A DNA stretch of 64,000 bases from Polaribacter sp. Hel1_33_78 (GCF_900106075.1 NZ_LT629794.1:1840001-1904000), one strand, 5' to 3'. Shown: positions 8,612-18,850, counted from the first letter of the stretch. Program-made: numbers and translations. The notes: generated by a model not told the origin, from the letters alone.

Positions 8612-9952
8612 ATGTCAACAACGTTTTCAGAGTTAGGTATTCATGCAGCATTGCAGAAGAGTTTAGCTAAATTAGAAATTTCTATACCTACAGATGTTCA
8701 AGAAAAAACTATTCCTTTAATTCTACATAAAAAGGAAGATGTTGTGGTTTTAGCAAAAACAGGAACAGGAAAAACAGCTGCTTTTGGATTACCTATTTTA
8801 CAATTAGTAGATTCAGAAAGTAAAGATATACAAGTATTAATACTAGCTCCAACTAGAGAATTAGGACATCAGATATACGATAACCTAATATCTTTTGCTG
8901 CAGAAGATCAAAAAGCAACAATTGCCTCTATATGCGGAGGTATCCCTATAAAACCTCAAATAGAACGTTTAAAAGAAACGATTCATATCGTTGTTGCAAC
9001 ACCAGGACGTTTGGTTGATTTAGCAGAGCGTGGCGCTATAGATATAAAAAACATCAACTATTTTATCCTAGATGAAGCAGATGAAATGGTTAGTGCCTTG
9101 AAAGAAGAAGTAGATACCATTATCAAAGAGATTCCTAAAACTAGAAGAACATTCTTGTTTACGGCTACAATGCCCGGTGCTATCAAGCAATTAGTGCAAA
9201 ACTATATGTCGAAACATGTTGTACATGTAGAAGCAGATATGGCAACTATAGGGCATCAAGGAATAGACCATCAATTTGTGGTCGTTGAACCCATAGAAAA
9301 ACTAAATGTTTTACTTCATTTCTTATCTTCTAAAGAAGGAGAACGTGGAATTATCTTCTGTAAAACGAAGGCTGCTGTTAATAAATTAGCAAAAAACTTA
9401 GCCATTAACAAGTTCTCTTCTGGAGCTTTACACGGCAGTTTAACCCAAGGGATAAGAGATCGTATTATGGGGCAATTTAGAGAAGGTCATATCGATATTT
9501 TAGTAGCGACAGATTTAGCTGCCCGTGGAATAGATGTAAAAGAAATATCTTATGTGGTCAATTATCATTTACCAGATAGATATGATACATATGTGCATAG
9601 AAGTGGTCGTACTGCGAGGGCAGGAGCAGAGGGGCTTTCTTTAAGTATCATACAAAAAGAAGAATTGGAAGAGATTCCTGAATTTGAAGAAGATTTAGGG
9701 TTGGTTTTTAAAGAATACAAAAAGGCAGATGCACAAAGTATTGAAGAGAACAATGGTTTGCTGTGGGCTAAAAAAATATTTAAAATTAAACCAAATCGTG
9801 ATGTATCTGAAGATTTTAAAGCGCAGATAAAAACAATATTTCATCATTTAACAAAAGAAGAATTGGTGGATAAAATACTTGCAAATTACTTAGCACAAAC
9901 TGCGACTGCAAAAACAAAACCTGAAGTATCTAAAAAGAAGAAAAAGAAATAA
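8612..9952 (+). CDS. DEAD-box ATP-dependent RNA helicase
   Basis: A 446-residue RNA helicase with the full motif set: Q motif (FSELGIHAAL...PTDVQEKTIP), I AKTGTGKT, Ia PTRELG, Ib [37 protein letters not shown] and VI HRSGRTARAG. It unwinds or remodels RNA duplexes, probably in ribosome assembly or mRNA decay at low temperature. The C-terminal tail (about 370-446) is short, helical and ends in a run of lysines that can hold RNA. The ATG at 8612 is chosen because the promoter overlaps the upstream TTG. It leads a three-gene operon (2- and 5-base gaps) with a second helicase and an SDR-like protein. Confidence 0.95.
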   Translation: MSTTFSELGIHAALQKSLAKLEISIPTDVQEKTIPLILHKKEDVVVLAKTGTGKTAAFGLPILQLVDSESKDIQVLILAPTRELGHQIYDNLISFAAEDQKATIASICGGIPIKPQIERLKETIHIVVATPGRLVDLAERGAIDIKNINYFILDEADEMVSALKEEVDTIIKEIPKTRRTFLFTATMPGAIKQLVQNYMSKHVVHVEADMATIGHQGIDHQFVVVEPIEKLNVLLHFLSSKEGERGIIFCKTKAAVNKLAKNLAINKFSSGALHGSLTQGIRDRIMGQFREGHIDILVATDLAARGIDVKEISYVVNYHLPDRYDTYVHRSGRTARAGAEGLSLSIIQKEELEEIPEFEEDLGLVFKEYKKADAQSIEENNGLLWAKKIFKIKPNRDVSEDFKAQIKTIFHHLTKEELVDKILANYLAQTATAKTKPEVSKKKKKK

Positions 9953-9954
9953 GT

Positions 9955-11268
9955 ATGGCAAATATTATAAAAACGCAACAGGATATTCTAGAAAAGTTAC
10001 AAATAGAAGCTTTGAACCCTATGCAAATTGAGGCTGTTTCAGTAATTGAAAAGAATGCTAACACCATCTTATTATCTCCAACAGGAACCGGAAAAACATT
10101 GGCTTTTTCTCTGCCTTTGTTAAAATCATTAGATCCTGAATGTAAAGACCTACAAGCATTGATATTAGTGCCGTCTCGAGAATTGGCCATACAAATAGAA
10201 CAAGTTATTCGTTCTATGGGATCTGGATATAAAGTTAACGCGGTATATGGCGGTAGACCAATGTCTAAAGATAAAATAGAATTAAAACATATTCCTGCTA
10301 TTTTAATAGGAACACCAGGTAGAATATCTGATCACTTTGCAAACGATCGTTTTTCTAAAAACAATATAAAAACCTTAATTTTAGATGAGTTTGACAAGTC
10401 TTTAGAAGTAGGTTTTGAGTATGAAATGCGGAATATAATTAATCAATTATCTACTGTAGATAAACGCATTTTAACCTCTGCTACTCAAGGTGTTGAGATA
10501 CCTGATTTTGTGCAATTAGAGGAGCCTAGAATTATCAATTACTTAAAAGGAAAAAGAACCTCTCAACTAGCTTTTAAAACAGTGGTTTCTCCTAATAAAA
10601 ACAAAATGAGAACCTTGGTAGATTTAGTACAACATATTGGGAATGAACCTGGTATTGTTTTCTGTAATTTAAAGGATACCATTACACAGTTAAGTGCTTT
10701 TTTAGACCAGCACAAAGTAAGTCATGCTTGTTTCTCTGGAGGAATGGAGCAAAAAGACAGAGAACGTGCTTTAATTAAATTTAGAAACGGAACCTGTCAA
10801 TTATTAATTGCTACAGACTTAGCGGCGAGAGGAATAGATATTCCAGAAATGAAATTTATTATTCATTACGAATTGCCAAAACATGAGGAGGAGTTTATCC
10901 ACAGAAATGGACGAACTGCAAGAGTCAATGAAAAAGGAACGGCCTATATTTTAAAATGGGAGAATGAACGTTTACCAGATTTTATTAAAGCTAGTAAAGG
11001 GATAAACATCTCCAAAAAAGCAGAGTATGTGCCTCAATATTGGGAAACTTTGTTTATTTCTGGTGGACGAAAAGATAAAATATCTAAAGGTGATATCGCA
11101 GGATTATTCTTTAAACAAGGAGGTATTTCTAAAGATCAATTAGGTGCTATTGAGTTGAAACCAGATTGCGCTTTTGTTGCAATTCCTTTAGCACTTGCAG
11201 ATGATTTGGTCGAAAAATTAAACAATACCCGTTTAAAAAAGAAAAAAGTAAGAGTTACCGTATTATAA
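9955..11268 (+). CDS. DEAD-box-type RNA helicase with DbpA RNA-binding domain
   Basis: A 437-residue helicase. RecA domain 1 has PTGTGKT, PSRELA, GTPGR and motif II DEFD (a DEAD variant), with TSAT as motif III; domain 2 has [19 protein letters not shown] and HRNGRTARV. Residues 365-437 ([20 protein letters not shown] through [11 protein letters not shown]) form a DbpA-type RNA-binding domain, which in E. coli DbpA recognises hairpin 92 of 23S rRNA. A role in large-subunit assembly is therefore likely. It begins two bases after the first helicase, so the pair is one transcript and probably arose to work on the same rRNA process. Confidence 0.93.
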   Translation: MANIIKTQQDILEKLQIEALNPMQIEAVSVIEKNANTILLSPTGTGKTLAFSLPLLKSLDPECKDLQALILVPSRELAIQIEQVIRSMGSGYKVNAVYGGRPMSKDKIELKHIPAILIGTPGRISDHFANDRFSKNNIKTLILDEFDKSLEVGFEYEMRNIINQLSTVDKRILTSATQGVEIPDFVQLEEPRIINYLKGKRTSQLAFKTVVSPNKNKMRTLVDLVQHIGNEPGIVFCNLKDTITQLSAFLDQHKVSHACFSGGMEQKDRERALIKFRNGTCQLLIATDLAARGIDIPEMKFIIHYELPKHEEEFIHRNGRTARVNEKGTAYILKWENERLPDFIKASKGINISKKAEYVPQYWETLFISGGRKDKISKGDIAGLFFKQGGISKDQLGAIELKPDCAFVAIPLALADDLVEKLNNTRLKKKKVRVTVL

Positions 11269-11273
11269 TTTAT

Positions 11274-12809
11274 ATGAGTGAAAAAGATCATAATCAAGAC
11301 ATTGCAAGGTGCATAAACACATTACAGCAATTATTAGAAGACACCAATCAACTTTTTGATTTACCTGAAGCACAAAGAGTTGCACTTTTTAAAGCAGCTG
11401 GTGAATTAACGAGACCGAATCGTGCTGAATTTGAGCGTAGAAGAAAAGATGCCAAAAAAGCAGCGAAACGTAAAATGATTGCGAAAGATACGCATGCTAG
11501 AAAAACAACTGGTATTCGTTCTGCACGTGAAGCGGCACTATTTGTAGCACCCAAATTACTTGGGACGGCAGCAATTAATGAAGATACTTTAGAACTAGAA
11601 TCACCAAGAAACTGTTATGTATGCAAAACAGTATATACAAAATTGCATCATTTTTATGATACCATGTGCAAAGAGTGCGGTGATTTAAATTATGCCAAAC
11701 GTTTTCAAACCACAGATTTAAAAGATCAAGTTGCCGTAATTACAGGCTCTCGATTAAAAATCGGATATCATATAACTTTAATGTTGTTGCGTTCTGGAGC
11801 TACAGTTGTTGCTACCACACGTTTTCCTGCAGATTCTGCGATTCGTTTTTCTAAAGAAGACGATTATAAACAATGGAGTGATCGTTTACATATCCACGGA
11901 CTCGATTTAAGACACATACCAAGTGTAGAAATTTTTTGTAATTATATTGAACAAAAGTACGATCGATTAGATATTTTAATTAATAACGCAGCCCAAACAG
12001 TAAGACGGCCTTCCGGTTTTTATTTCCATTTAATGGAAAATGAAAAGTTACCTTTAGATCAACTACCAAAACTTGCGAGAACGTTGTTAAAGGATCACAC
12101 TAGTTGTTTAGAAGAGTTAGCAAATTTAAGTGTATCCACTTCTAAAACAAGTAAAAACAATGTTCTGCCAGTTACTTGGCATGGTCCAGAACCAGGAATT
12201 GGATTACGTAATTCGGCAGAATTATCCCAAATTCCGTATAGTTTTGACAACTCCTTGCAAACTGCAGAAGTGTTTCCCGAAGGCGAATTAGATGCTGATT
12301 TACAACAAGTGGATTTAAGAAAAACCAATAGTTGGCGTTTAAAATTAGGCGAAATTGAAACCACAGAAATGGTGGAAGTACAGCTAGTAAATTCGGTAGC
12401 TCCCTTTGTTTTATGCAATCGTTTATCTCATTTAATGATGAAAGAAAATACCGGCAAAAAACATATTATTAATGTCACAGCCATGGAAGGTAAGTTTCAC
12501 AGATTTAAAAAAGTTGACAGACATCCACATACTAATATGGCAAAAGCGGCATTAAACATGTTAACACACACATCTGCATCTACATTGGCTAAATCAGGAA
12601 TTTATATGAATGCAGTGGATACAGGCTGGGTTACAGATGAGGATCCAGCTGAATTATCTAAAAGAAAAGTGGCAGTGCATGATTTTCAACCTCCTTTAGA
12701 TATTGTAGATGGCGCTGCCAGAGTGATGGATCCTTTAATTGACGGAATTAATACTGGTAAACATTGGTGTGGTAAATTCTTGAAAGATTACTTTCCTATT
12801 GATTGGTAG
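11274..12809 (+). CDS. SDR-fold protein with N-terminal basic region and zinc ribbon
   Basis: A 511-residue protein in three parts. Residues 1-100 are helical and basic ([15 protein letters not shown]). A four-cysteine motif at 114, 117, 132 and 135 (CYVC, CKEC) looks like a zinc ribbon. From 150 on there is a short-chain dehydrogenase fold ([36 protein letters not shown]) with an insertion of about 100 residues after NNAA. The usual YxxxK active pair reads TxxxK, and the second Gly of TGxxxGxG is Lys, so oxidoreductase activity is doubtful. Fusion to basic and zinc modules and co-transcription with two RNA helicases suggest an RNA- or ribosome-linked role, which is inference. Confidence 0.85.
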   Translation: MSEKDHNQDIARCINTLQQLLEDTNQLFDLPEAQRVALFKAAGELTRPNRAEFERRRKDAKKAAKRKMIAKDTHARKTTGIRSAREAALFVAPKLLGTAAINEDTLELESPRNCYVCKTVYTKLHHFYDTMCKECGDLNYAKRFQTTDLKDQVAVITGSRLKIGYHITLMLLRSGATVVATTRFPADSAIRFSKEDDYKQWSDRLHIHGLDLRHIPSVEIFCNYIEQKYDRLDILINNAAQTVRRPSGFYFHLMENEKLPLDQLPKLARTLLKDHTSCLEELANLSVSTSKTSKNNVLPVTWHGPEPGIGLRNSAELSQIPYSFDNSLQTAEVFPEGELDADLQQVDLRKTNSWRLKLGEIETTEMVEVQLVNSVAPFVLCNRLSHLMMKENTGKKHIINVTAMEGKFHRFKKVDRHPHTNMAKAALNMLTHTSASTLAKSGIYMNAVDTGWVTDEDPAELSKRKVAVHDFQPPLDIVDGAARVMDPLIDGINTGKHWCGKFLKDYFPIDW

Positions 12810-12989
12810 ATTTATATAATAACTAGTGGAGATAAGCCAAAATTAAAATGATAAATTCTTAATATTTATGAATTTAGAAAACACCAACTTTATCTACAAA
12901 ATTGGTGATCATTATAAAAAAAAATTAATTAATATGTTGAATATCAAAAAAATGGTAGGATATTTGAAGATTAATTAATAATATATATA

Positions 12990-13181
12990 ATGAGCAAAGG
13001 AACAGTAAAATTTTTTAATGATGCCAAAGGATTTGGTTTTATCACTGAAGAAGGAGTAGAGAAAGATCATTTTGTACACATTTCAGGTTTAATAGACGAA
13101 ATCAATGAAGGTGACAATGTTGAATTTGACTTACAAGAAGGAAAGAAAGGATTAAATGCAGTAAACGTAAAAGTTATCTAA
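12990..13181 (+). CDS. Cold-shock domain protein (CspA family)
   Basis: A 63-residue single cold-shock domain. RNP1 (KGFGFI) and RNP2 (FVHIS) are both intact, and the start MSKGTVKFFNDAKGFGFIT is the family norm. It binds single-stranded RNA or DNA and melts mRNA structure. The gap of 180 bases after the SDR gene leaves room for its own promoter and a leader, as is common for csp genes. It lies next to two DEAD helicases, the usual functional partners in cold adaptation. A strong terminator follows. Confidence 0.96.
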   Translation: MSKGTVKFFNDAKGFGFITEEGVEKDHFVHISGLIDEINEGDNVEFDLQEGKKGLNAVNVKVI

Positions 13182-13202
13182 AAAATATACTTCAAGTTTT
13201 AC

Positions 13203-13234
13203 AAAAGCCCATCAATAATTGATGGGCTTTTTTT
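13203..13234 (+). terminator. Intrinsic terminator of the cold-shock gene
   Basis: AAAAGCCCATCA and TGATGGGCTTTT form a 12-bp stem around ATAAT, followed by a T-run, 22 bases after the stop codon. Confidence 0.92.
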
Positions 13235-13564
13235 ATCTTTATTTTTATTTACATATTAATATATAATTATTAGTGGTGTTCTTTGAAAACTTTATAAAAT
13301 TAGAAATTAATAAAATACTCTATTTTGATTATTTTAAAGTGAAAAATCAAATTATATCAATACTCTTTGATTAAATTAAGTTAGAATAATTAATATTGGA
13401 TTAATTACAAAGTTTAAATTCTAAATTTATTAGAAATATTTTAATAAAGAATTAGGGGTTTACATGAGGTTTTCATTTTTTGCCTTTTAGTTTTTAAAAA
13501 AACTTCACAGCGCGTTTACTCCTCAAGAATTTTGAAGCCTTTTTAGAAAGGTTATGCTATATCT
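13235..13564. other. AT-rich intergenic stretch without recognised features
   Basis: About 330 bases between the csp terminator and the end of the COG3014-like gene on the other strand. I see no ORF of note, no strong hairpin and no repeat; the short GC-richer patch near 13508-13520 has no partner. Confidence 0.5.
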
Positions 13565-14962
13565 TTAGTAAGATTTAATGCTTGTTATCTTTTTAAATTG
13601 AATTCCTTTTCTACTATCCACATAAACTTTTTCTTCTTTAGAAATTCCGTTAGCAGCTGTTAGTAATATAGAAATAGTATTCTTTCCTTTTTTTAAAGGA
13701 ATTCGAGCATAATAAATACTATTCGGTAAACTTTGCCAGTTCCTTGTATCTGCTCTTTCAGTTAAGGCGTTAAAGATTCCTAAAGCAGCTCCTAAATCTT
13801 TATTTTCTTCTTTTAAAAGGTGTTCTGATATTTTTTTTGTGCCTAATCTAATAGCTGCTTTACTTACTTCACGCACGGCGCGGTCTTTTAATGTTTTAAA
13901 AGCAACATCCTCATAGTTTTGAGCTAATTGAAAATCAGCAGTTGTAATAGAATCTTTTATAATGCTAGCTTTAAAAAAATAAGGATTTCTTTTAACGTAT
14001 TTAGGAAAAGCTACGTTAAAAATCTCAATATCAGAAAATTTATTATTTTTTCCTTTTCCTTTACTTATTGGAACTGGAAGTGTAAGGTTCAGCTCCTCAT
14101 TATAGATAGAAACAACACCATCTGTATTTCCTGGTAAAACTGTAAAACTATAAAAAGTTTGATCTTTAAAGGGAATTAAACCGTTTTCCCAAAAAAGAAT
14201 TAACTCTCCTTCTATATTTTCTTCTTTTGGAGAATAAGTAGTTGCAAGTAGTTTTTGATACCGATCAAGTTCATCTGTAAAACCCAGTGCTGCAGCTGTC
14301 CTTAAAACATCTTTTTTCAATTGCTCGGGTAAAGTAGTTCCAAAAAAAGAACCACTATTAGCTAAATATAAATTTACGGCATTTCTGTAAGAAATAAAAG
14401 CGTTATTCAAATCTCCAGAAGCTTCATACAAAAAACCTTGTATATTTAAGGAGAATCCGTCGGAGGTATATCTATTTTTTTGCCCTGCAGGATATTTGTC
14501 ATTAAGCTGCTGCAGTTGAAGGTTAATTCTTTTTGCTTCTACTAGAGCTTCATCTAATTTGTTTAGAAAAATATAGTTTAAGGCTTTGTAGTAATGAATA
14601 GTAACTTTTTCAAAATCTTCACCTGTATAAGTCTCCATTTCCGAATTTAAGAGCATACCCAAAACTTTTCCTCCCAAATATTTTTTATTTTCTTCAATAA
14701 ACAGATCTGCTTTATTCAATAAAGAATTACTTAATTCATAATCTCCATTGAGGTATGCTATTTTTCCTTTTTCGAAATAATAAAGTAGTAAATTTCTTTT
14801 CTTTTTTAAAAAAGAATTCGCATCGATAAACTTAAGTGCTTTCTCAGTTTCACCCTGTTGAAGAGCTGTTTGAAATTCTTGACTTTTTAAATTGTAAGTA
14901 GCGCAACTATTAAAAAATAGAAAAAACAACAATAAGGTTGTATATAAAGCAGTTTTCTTCAT
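13565..14962 (-). CDS. COG3014-like lipoprotein with TPR-type repeats
   Basis: A 465-residue lipoprotein: signal peptide with lipobox FFNSC (Cys about 19), then helical repeats at about 25-210 (EKALKFIDANSFLKKKRNLLLYYFEKGKIAYLNGDYELSNSLLNKAD; AFISYRNAVNLYL) and a beta-rich C-terminal half from 250. This matches the COG3014 family, which in many phyla sits next to LpoB-like genes, as here. It is probably anchored in the outer membrane facing the periplasm. Together with the next two genes it forms a three-gene minus-strand operon, of which it is the last. A link to cell-wall synthesis is suggested by the LpoB neighbour only. Confidence 0.8.
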   Translation of the reverse strand: MKKTALYTTLLLFFLFFNSCATYNLKSQEFQTALQQGETEKALKFIDANSFLKKKRNLLLYYFEKGKIAYLNGDYELSNSLLNKADLFIEENKKYLGGKVLGMLLNSEMETYTGEDFEKVTIHYYKALNYIFLNKLDEALVEAKRINLQLQQLNDKYPAGQKNRYTSDGFSLNIQGFLYEASGDLNNAFISYRNAVNLYLANSGSFFGTTLPEQLKKDVLRTAAALGFTDELDRYQKLLATTYSPKEENIEGELILFWENGLIPFKDQTFYSFTVLPGNTDGVVSIYNEELNLTLPVPISKGKGKNNKFSDIEIFNVAFPKYVKRNPYFFKASIIKDSITTADFQLAQNYEDVAFKTLKDRAVREVSKAAIRLGTKKISEHLLKEENKDLGAALGIFNALTERADTRNWQSLPNSIYYARIPLKKGKNTISILLTAANGISKEEKVYVDSRKGIQFKKITSIKSY

Positions 14963-15041
14963 ATTAAAAAAAGAAGTTATTTTTATTAAAAAAGCTTTTC
15001 TATAAATGAGAAAAGCTTTTTTAATATCTAATTAAGTAATA

Positions 15042-15632
15042 TTAATTTTTAACAAACTTTTTAATTTTTTTATCACCTATCCAAACTTTTTCACTTGTCT
15101 GAAGGTTTGTTAGCTCTAAATCTATTTGGTAATATGTAATTTTCTCTCTTTTATGAGCATCTACAATAGAATTAATACTTCCCTGTAACATAAAATCAGC
15201 ACCTGTTTCTAATCCGAATTTTTTTACAGTAGAACTTGCTGAATTTGTTTGTTGATCAGCTCGTTCTGCTCTTAATTCTTCCCTCATTTTTCCGCCAGAA
15301 ACAATTCGAGCACTTTGTTTTTTAATCAAAACTTTTTCAATATCTTTAATAAAAGTTTCTGATTCAATATGTTCATGAGATTTATTTCTAACTAAGCCAA
15401 CAATTAACACAGGCTTTTTTCCTTCATTTGCTTGCATAAAATCAGTAAGCCAATCGCCATTTAAAATTTCATCAGTTAGTTCTTCGGCCGCTAACCTAGA
15501 ATCTGTGTCATTCCATCGTCCACTAATATCTATTTGAGTATTCGAATTTACACGCGTTACTTGCCTAGCACAAGATGCTAAAGCTAATGAACCAGCAATA
15601 ATTAACGTTACAATAATAAGTTGTTTTCTCAT
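15042..15632 (-). CDS. LpoB-like lipoprotein (penicillin-binding-protein activator family)
   Basis: Signal peptide MRKQLIIVTLIIAGSLALASC with a lipid-attachment Cys (about 21). The body matches the LpoB fold: DISGRWNDTDSRLAAEELTDEIL, then PVLIVGLVRNKSHEHIESETF, ADFMLQGSINSIVD and a KVWIGDKKIKKF end. In E. coli LpoB activates PBP1b from the outer membrane; here the partner is unknown. ATG at 15630-15632 is preferred over one 39 bases upstream because it starts the signal peptide directly. It lies 79 bases upstream of the COG3014 gene on the same strand. Confidence 0.85.
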   Translation of the reverse strand: MRKQLIIVTLIIAGSLALASCARQVTRVNSNTQIDISGRWNDTDSRLAAEELTDEILNGDWLTDFMQANEGKKPVLIVGLVRNKSHEHIESETFIKDIEKVLIKKQSARIVSGGKMREELRAERADQQTNSASSTVKKFGLETGADFMLQGSINSIVDAHKREKITYYQIDLELTNLQTSEKVWIGDKKIKKFVKN

Positions 15633-15702
15633 AATTTTTCTAATATATATATTCGTTTTTGTGATAATCAAATTTAGTCAAAATTTAATAAAGTAGGACT
15701 CT

Positions 15703-16098
15703 TTAGTTTAATAAAGAATGGTTATTAAACCAACTTCTATTAAAGAAATTATTACCATATCTAGTATTAAAACTTCTATTTCTACCTCTAAAGAAAGATG
15801 GGTTTTTAGCACGCTCAAGACGTTCTTGATGTCTCCATAAAGGGCGCTGAGATCTAAAATATTTTCTTAACTCTTTCCGTTTTCTTTTTTCTTCCATAGG
15901 ATCTATCGCTACATAGGTTTCTTGAGAAGTAGTGCCTTGAGTTAAGGTTTGACTAATATCTTTACTTGCTGCAACATATTTATCTAAACTAATTTTATAG
16001 TTCGGATTCTGATCAGTTCCTAATTCAATGGAGTTCTGAGCTATTCCCATAAAACTTAATAAAGTACATAGGATTATTGTAAAATTCTTAATTTTCAT
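15703..16098 (-). CDS. Secreted or periplasmic basic protein of unknown function
   Basis: A 131-residue protein. MKIKNFTIILCTLLSFMGIAQ is a signal peptide; the mature part is polar and the C-terminal half (from about 75) is very rich in Arg, Asn and aromatics (EKRKRKELRKYFRSQR, RGRNRSFNTRYGNNFFNRSW). Such a tail could bind nucleic acid, peptidoglycan or another anionic polymer. It heads the LpoB/COG3014 operon. I do not know a named family. ATG at 16096-16098 is preferred because the signal peptide begins there. Confidence 0.7.
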   Translation of the reverse strand: MKIKNFTIILCTLLSFMGIAQNSIELGTDQNPNYKISLDKYVAASKDISQTLTQGTTSQETYVAIDPMEEKRKRKELRKYFRSQRPLWRHQERLERAKNPSFFRGRNRSFNTRYGNNFFNRSWFNNHSLLN

Positions 16099-16480
16099 TT
16101 TTTCTTTATTTAACAACTAAAATACCAACTACTATGCCAATAATTTAAAAAAACAAAAACTTTTTGTAAAATATACCTAAATATTTTTTTTTAAGAATAA
16201 CTCTTTTGGCTTTTTCTAGAGCTTAATGTAATTTGTTTTGAACAAATTTAATTTAAGTTTATTTTTGGTAATAAAAAATATTTTTTTCAATAAACCTTAC
16301 TTGAATATGATTCCATTCCTGATATCTATTTTTAATTGATTGAAAATAACTTCAAAGTAAATTTCTTTTCTTTTTTCAGAATGAAATAAAATTTTACAAA
16401 TTTGAAGCTTAATAGAACACTACAATCAGATTATTTTTTATAAATTCGTTTCAATTCATACTAATTAAAAATATAAATTA
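16099..16480. other. Divergent AT-rich intergenic region
   Basis: About 380 bases between the minus-strand lipoprotein operon and the plus-strand DoxX-like gene. It must hold promoters for both. It is over three quarters AT with A- and T-tracts; no long inverted repeat or ORF is evident. Confidence 0.5.
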
Positions 16481-16858
16481 ATGGATCTAATCGACTATGT
16501 AATTATTGTATTAAAAATTATTATCTCAATCAGTATGTTAAATGTTTGGTTAATTCAATCAAGAAAACCTACAAAATGGAGAGGTGGTGCTTCCAAAAAT
16601 ATTATTGAAGAATTTAAAGTATATGGTTTATCAAAAGAGTTTTGTTATGTAATTGGCTTTTTAAAAGTAAGTTTGGCTTTAGTATTAATAGCTTCGATTC
16701 GATTTGATAACTTAGTTTTAATAGGAAGTTTAGGTTTAACCATTTTATTGATAGGATCAATAATAATGCATATTAAAGTAAAAGACGAGTGGTATAAATC
16801 ATTTCCTGCCTTTTTATTTATTGTAATGAACCTGATTATTGCCTATGCATCTCTTTAA
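16481..16858 (+). CDS. DoxX-like four-helix membrane protein
   Basis: A 125-residue protein with four hydrophobic helices (about 5-25, 58-75, 78-98, 108-124) and the conserved start of the DoxX-like group (LNVWLIQSRKPTKWRGGASKN; EFKVYGL). Function of the family is unknown, with suggested roles in redox or quinone handling. Its stop overlaps by four bases the stop of a second, related gene on the other strand. Confidence 0.75.
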   Translation: MDLIDYVIIVLKIIISISMLNVWLIQSRKPTKWRGGASKNIIEEFKVYGLSKEFCYVIGFLKVSLALVLIASIRFDNLVLIGSLGLTILLIGSIIMHIKVKDEWYKSFPAFLFIVMNLIIAYASL

Positions 16859-17205
16859 AAGTATTGATTAAAAGTCTTAAAAGCGATACATAAATTTAAA
16901 ACTGCAAAAATAAAAGAAGGAGAAGATTTTATAAAATTATCTTTAATTTTTATTCTCACTACAAAACCAGCAAACATTAATAAAGATAACCCTATGGATG
17001 CTGCTAGTAGTAATATTGGAATAAGGTATAGACCACTTAACGAACCCATTGCACCTATTAATTGTAGAAATCCAGTCATTTTTCTATACTGTGGTAAACC
17101 ATAACGTTTAAATTCTGAAATAATAAATTCTGAATAAAAACAATTAATTCCGAAATAAATAAACGCCAAACTCGAAAACCAAGTTAATACTGAAAGTAAA
17201 TCCAA
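16855..17205 (-). CDS. DoxX-like four-helix membrane protein, convergent paralog
   Basis: A 116-residue protein with the same four-helix plan: LAFIYFGINCFYSEFIISEFKRYGLPQYRKMTG aligns in register with the facing gene (EEFKVYGLSKEFCYVIGFL), and both end in a K-D-x-x-x-K-S-x-P-x-F-x-F-x-V-x-N-L motif. The two are thus diverged paralogs placed tail to tail with a four-base overlap, an inverted tandem duplication. Function unknown. Confidence 0.75.
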   Translation of the reverse strand: MDLLSVLTWFSSLAFIYFGINCFYSEFIISEFKRYGLPQYRKMTGFLQLIGAMGSLSGLYLIPILLLAASIGLSLLMFAGFVVRIKIKDNFIKSSPSFIFAVLNLCIAFKTFNQYF

Positions 17206-17359
17206 TTTATTTTTATTTAAAGTTAAAGAGTTCTAGTTTTGTACAAGTTTACGATAAAACAGTTAATATTTAAGCTAACAACAAAGTTTTATATATAATT
17301 TAAAAAGTAATTAAACATTTCTGATTCAACACGGATAGGTTGAAATTAATATATATATT

Positions 17360-18607
17360 CTAATTTGTATTCATAAAACTTGCGTTACTAGGAAATTCAA
17401 AAATTTCTAAACTAAAATAGGGCACCGCAGCTATGATATGATCGAATATGTCTGCCATAATATATTCATAATTTTTCCAGCGTTTATCATTGCTAAAAGC
17501 ATAAATTTCTAAAGGAATTCCTTGCGTGCCTGGAGCTAGTTGACGTACCATAATCATCATCTCTTTATTAGTGCCAGAATGGTTTTCAATGTAGGTCTCA
17601 ATATACTTTCTAAACACCCCGATATTTGTCAAGTTTTTACCATTTAATAGTAACTCTTTGTTGATATTATGATTCGTATTATAGTCTTCAATATCAGATT
17701 GACGGGTTTCTAAATAAGAAGCAATAGAATGAATTTTTTTTAACTTAAAAACCTCTTCTTTAGTTAAATAACTAATACTATTTAACTTAATATTTAAAGA
17801 CCTTTTTATACGTCTTCCGTCTGAATTTTCCATTCCTCTCCAGTTCTTAAAGGAGTCAGAAATTAAAGCATAGGTAGGGATCGTAGTAATGGTTTTATCA
17901 AAGTTTTGCACTTTTACCGTAGATAGATTGATCTCAATAACATCACCGTCTGCTCCATATTTTTCAAAGGTTATCCAATCACCAATTCTTACCATGTCAT
18001 TTATAGAAACCTGAATACTGGCGACAAAGCCTAGAATGGTATCTCTAAACACAAGAATAATAACCGCCGAAGCTGCACCAATAGTAGTAATAAATTTAAT
18101 GAACTCTATTCCCGTAATAATGGCAAAAGCTGATAATATACCAAATACCCAAGCCAATATCATAATAACCTGAATATAGCTATCAATGGGTTTATCTTTT
18201 AAACTAGATAATGTTTTGAAGTAATCTTTGAGAGTATTTAGGAGGCTTCGAACAATCCAGAGTATAAGGACAATTGCAAACACTTGCAATCCTTTTTTAA
18301 CAATCCCTGCAAAAAAAGTAAAATCAATAAAAACAATCGGCACAAGTTCTAAAACCACAATTAATGGAATAATTTGAGCGATATTTCTAGGAGCTTTATT
18401 TTTTACAAGTAAATCATCAAAATTACTCCTAGTTTTTGCTGCAAACTTCGTGAATAACTCCATTATAATTTTTCTAATGATAAAATGTACTAAGAACGAA
18501 ATCACTAATAATGATGCTAGTAAAACGAGCATATTTAAATATTTTGCTGATGTCTCAGACATTCCCTTCATTACTAAATAGTCATATAAAAAGTGACCAA
18601 TATTCAT
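17360..18607 (-). CDS. MscS-family mechanosensitive channel (YbdG-like)
   Basis: A 415-residue inner-membrane channel. Five hydrophobic helices (about 24-46, 80-98, 103-118, 145-165, 168-190) end in the pore helix and the MscS beta domain (AASAVIILVFRDTILGFVASIQVSINDMVRIGDWI), followed by a cytosolic vestibule with the YbdG-type insert DSFKNWRGMENSDGRRIKRSL. It should open under hypo-osmotic tension to release solutes. The length matches E. coli YbdG (415). Transcribed alone. Confidence 0.92.
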   Translation of the reverse strand: MNIGHFLYDYLVMKGMSETSAKYLNMLVLLASLLVISFLVHFIIRKIIMELFTKFAAKTRSNFDDLLVKNKAPRNIAQIIPLIVVLELVPIVFIDFTFFAGIVKKGLQVFAIVLILWIVRSLLNTLKDYFKTLSSLKDKPIDSYIQVIMILAWVFGILSAFAIITGIEFIKFITTIGAASAVIILVFRDTILGFVASIQVSINDMVRIGDWITFEKYGADGDVIEINLSTVKVQNFDKTITTIPTYALISDSFKNWRGMENSDGRRIKRSLNIKLNSISYLTKEEVFKLKKIHSIASYLETRQSDIEDYNTNHNINKELLLNGKNLTNIGVFRKYIETYIENHSGTNKEMMIMVRQLAPGTQGIPLEIYAFSNDKRWKNYEYIMADIFDHIIAAVPYFSLEIFEFPSNASFMNTN

Positions 18608-18850
18608 AAGTATGCAGTTTTATAAAAAGTAAAAGAGTAATATCCCTTAAACTTCTAATTTGTCATAAAAATAAGTATTCCTGTATATATATCCTTTAGT
18701 TTCGTAAGTTTTATTTCAATGGATTTCTCAATAAACAAAATGAATATAGAATAAGAAATAAAGAAATTGAAAGAAAATTAATTTTTAGTGCAAAACAACA
18801 TATCTAGACTCAGAATTAAACTGTAATAATTTGCATCACATCTGCGCATT

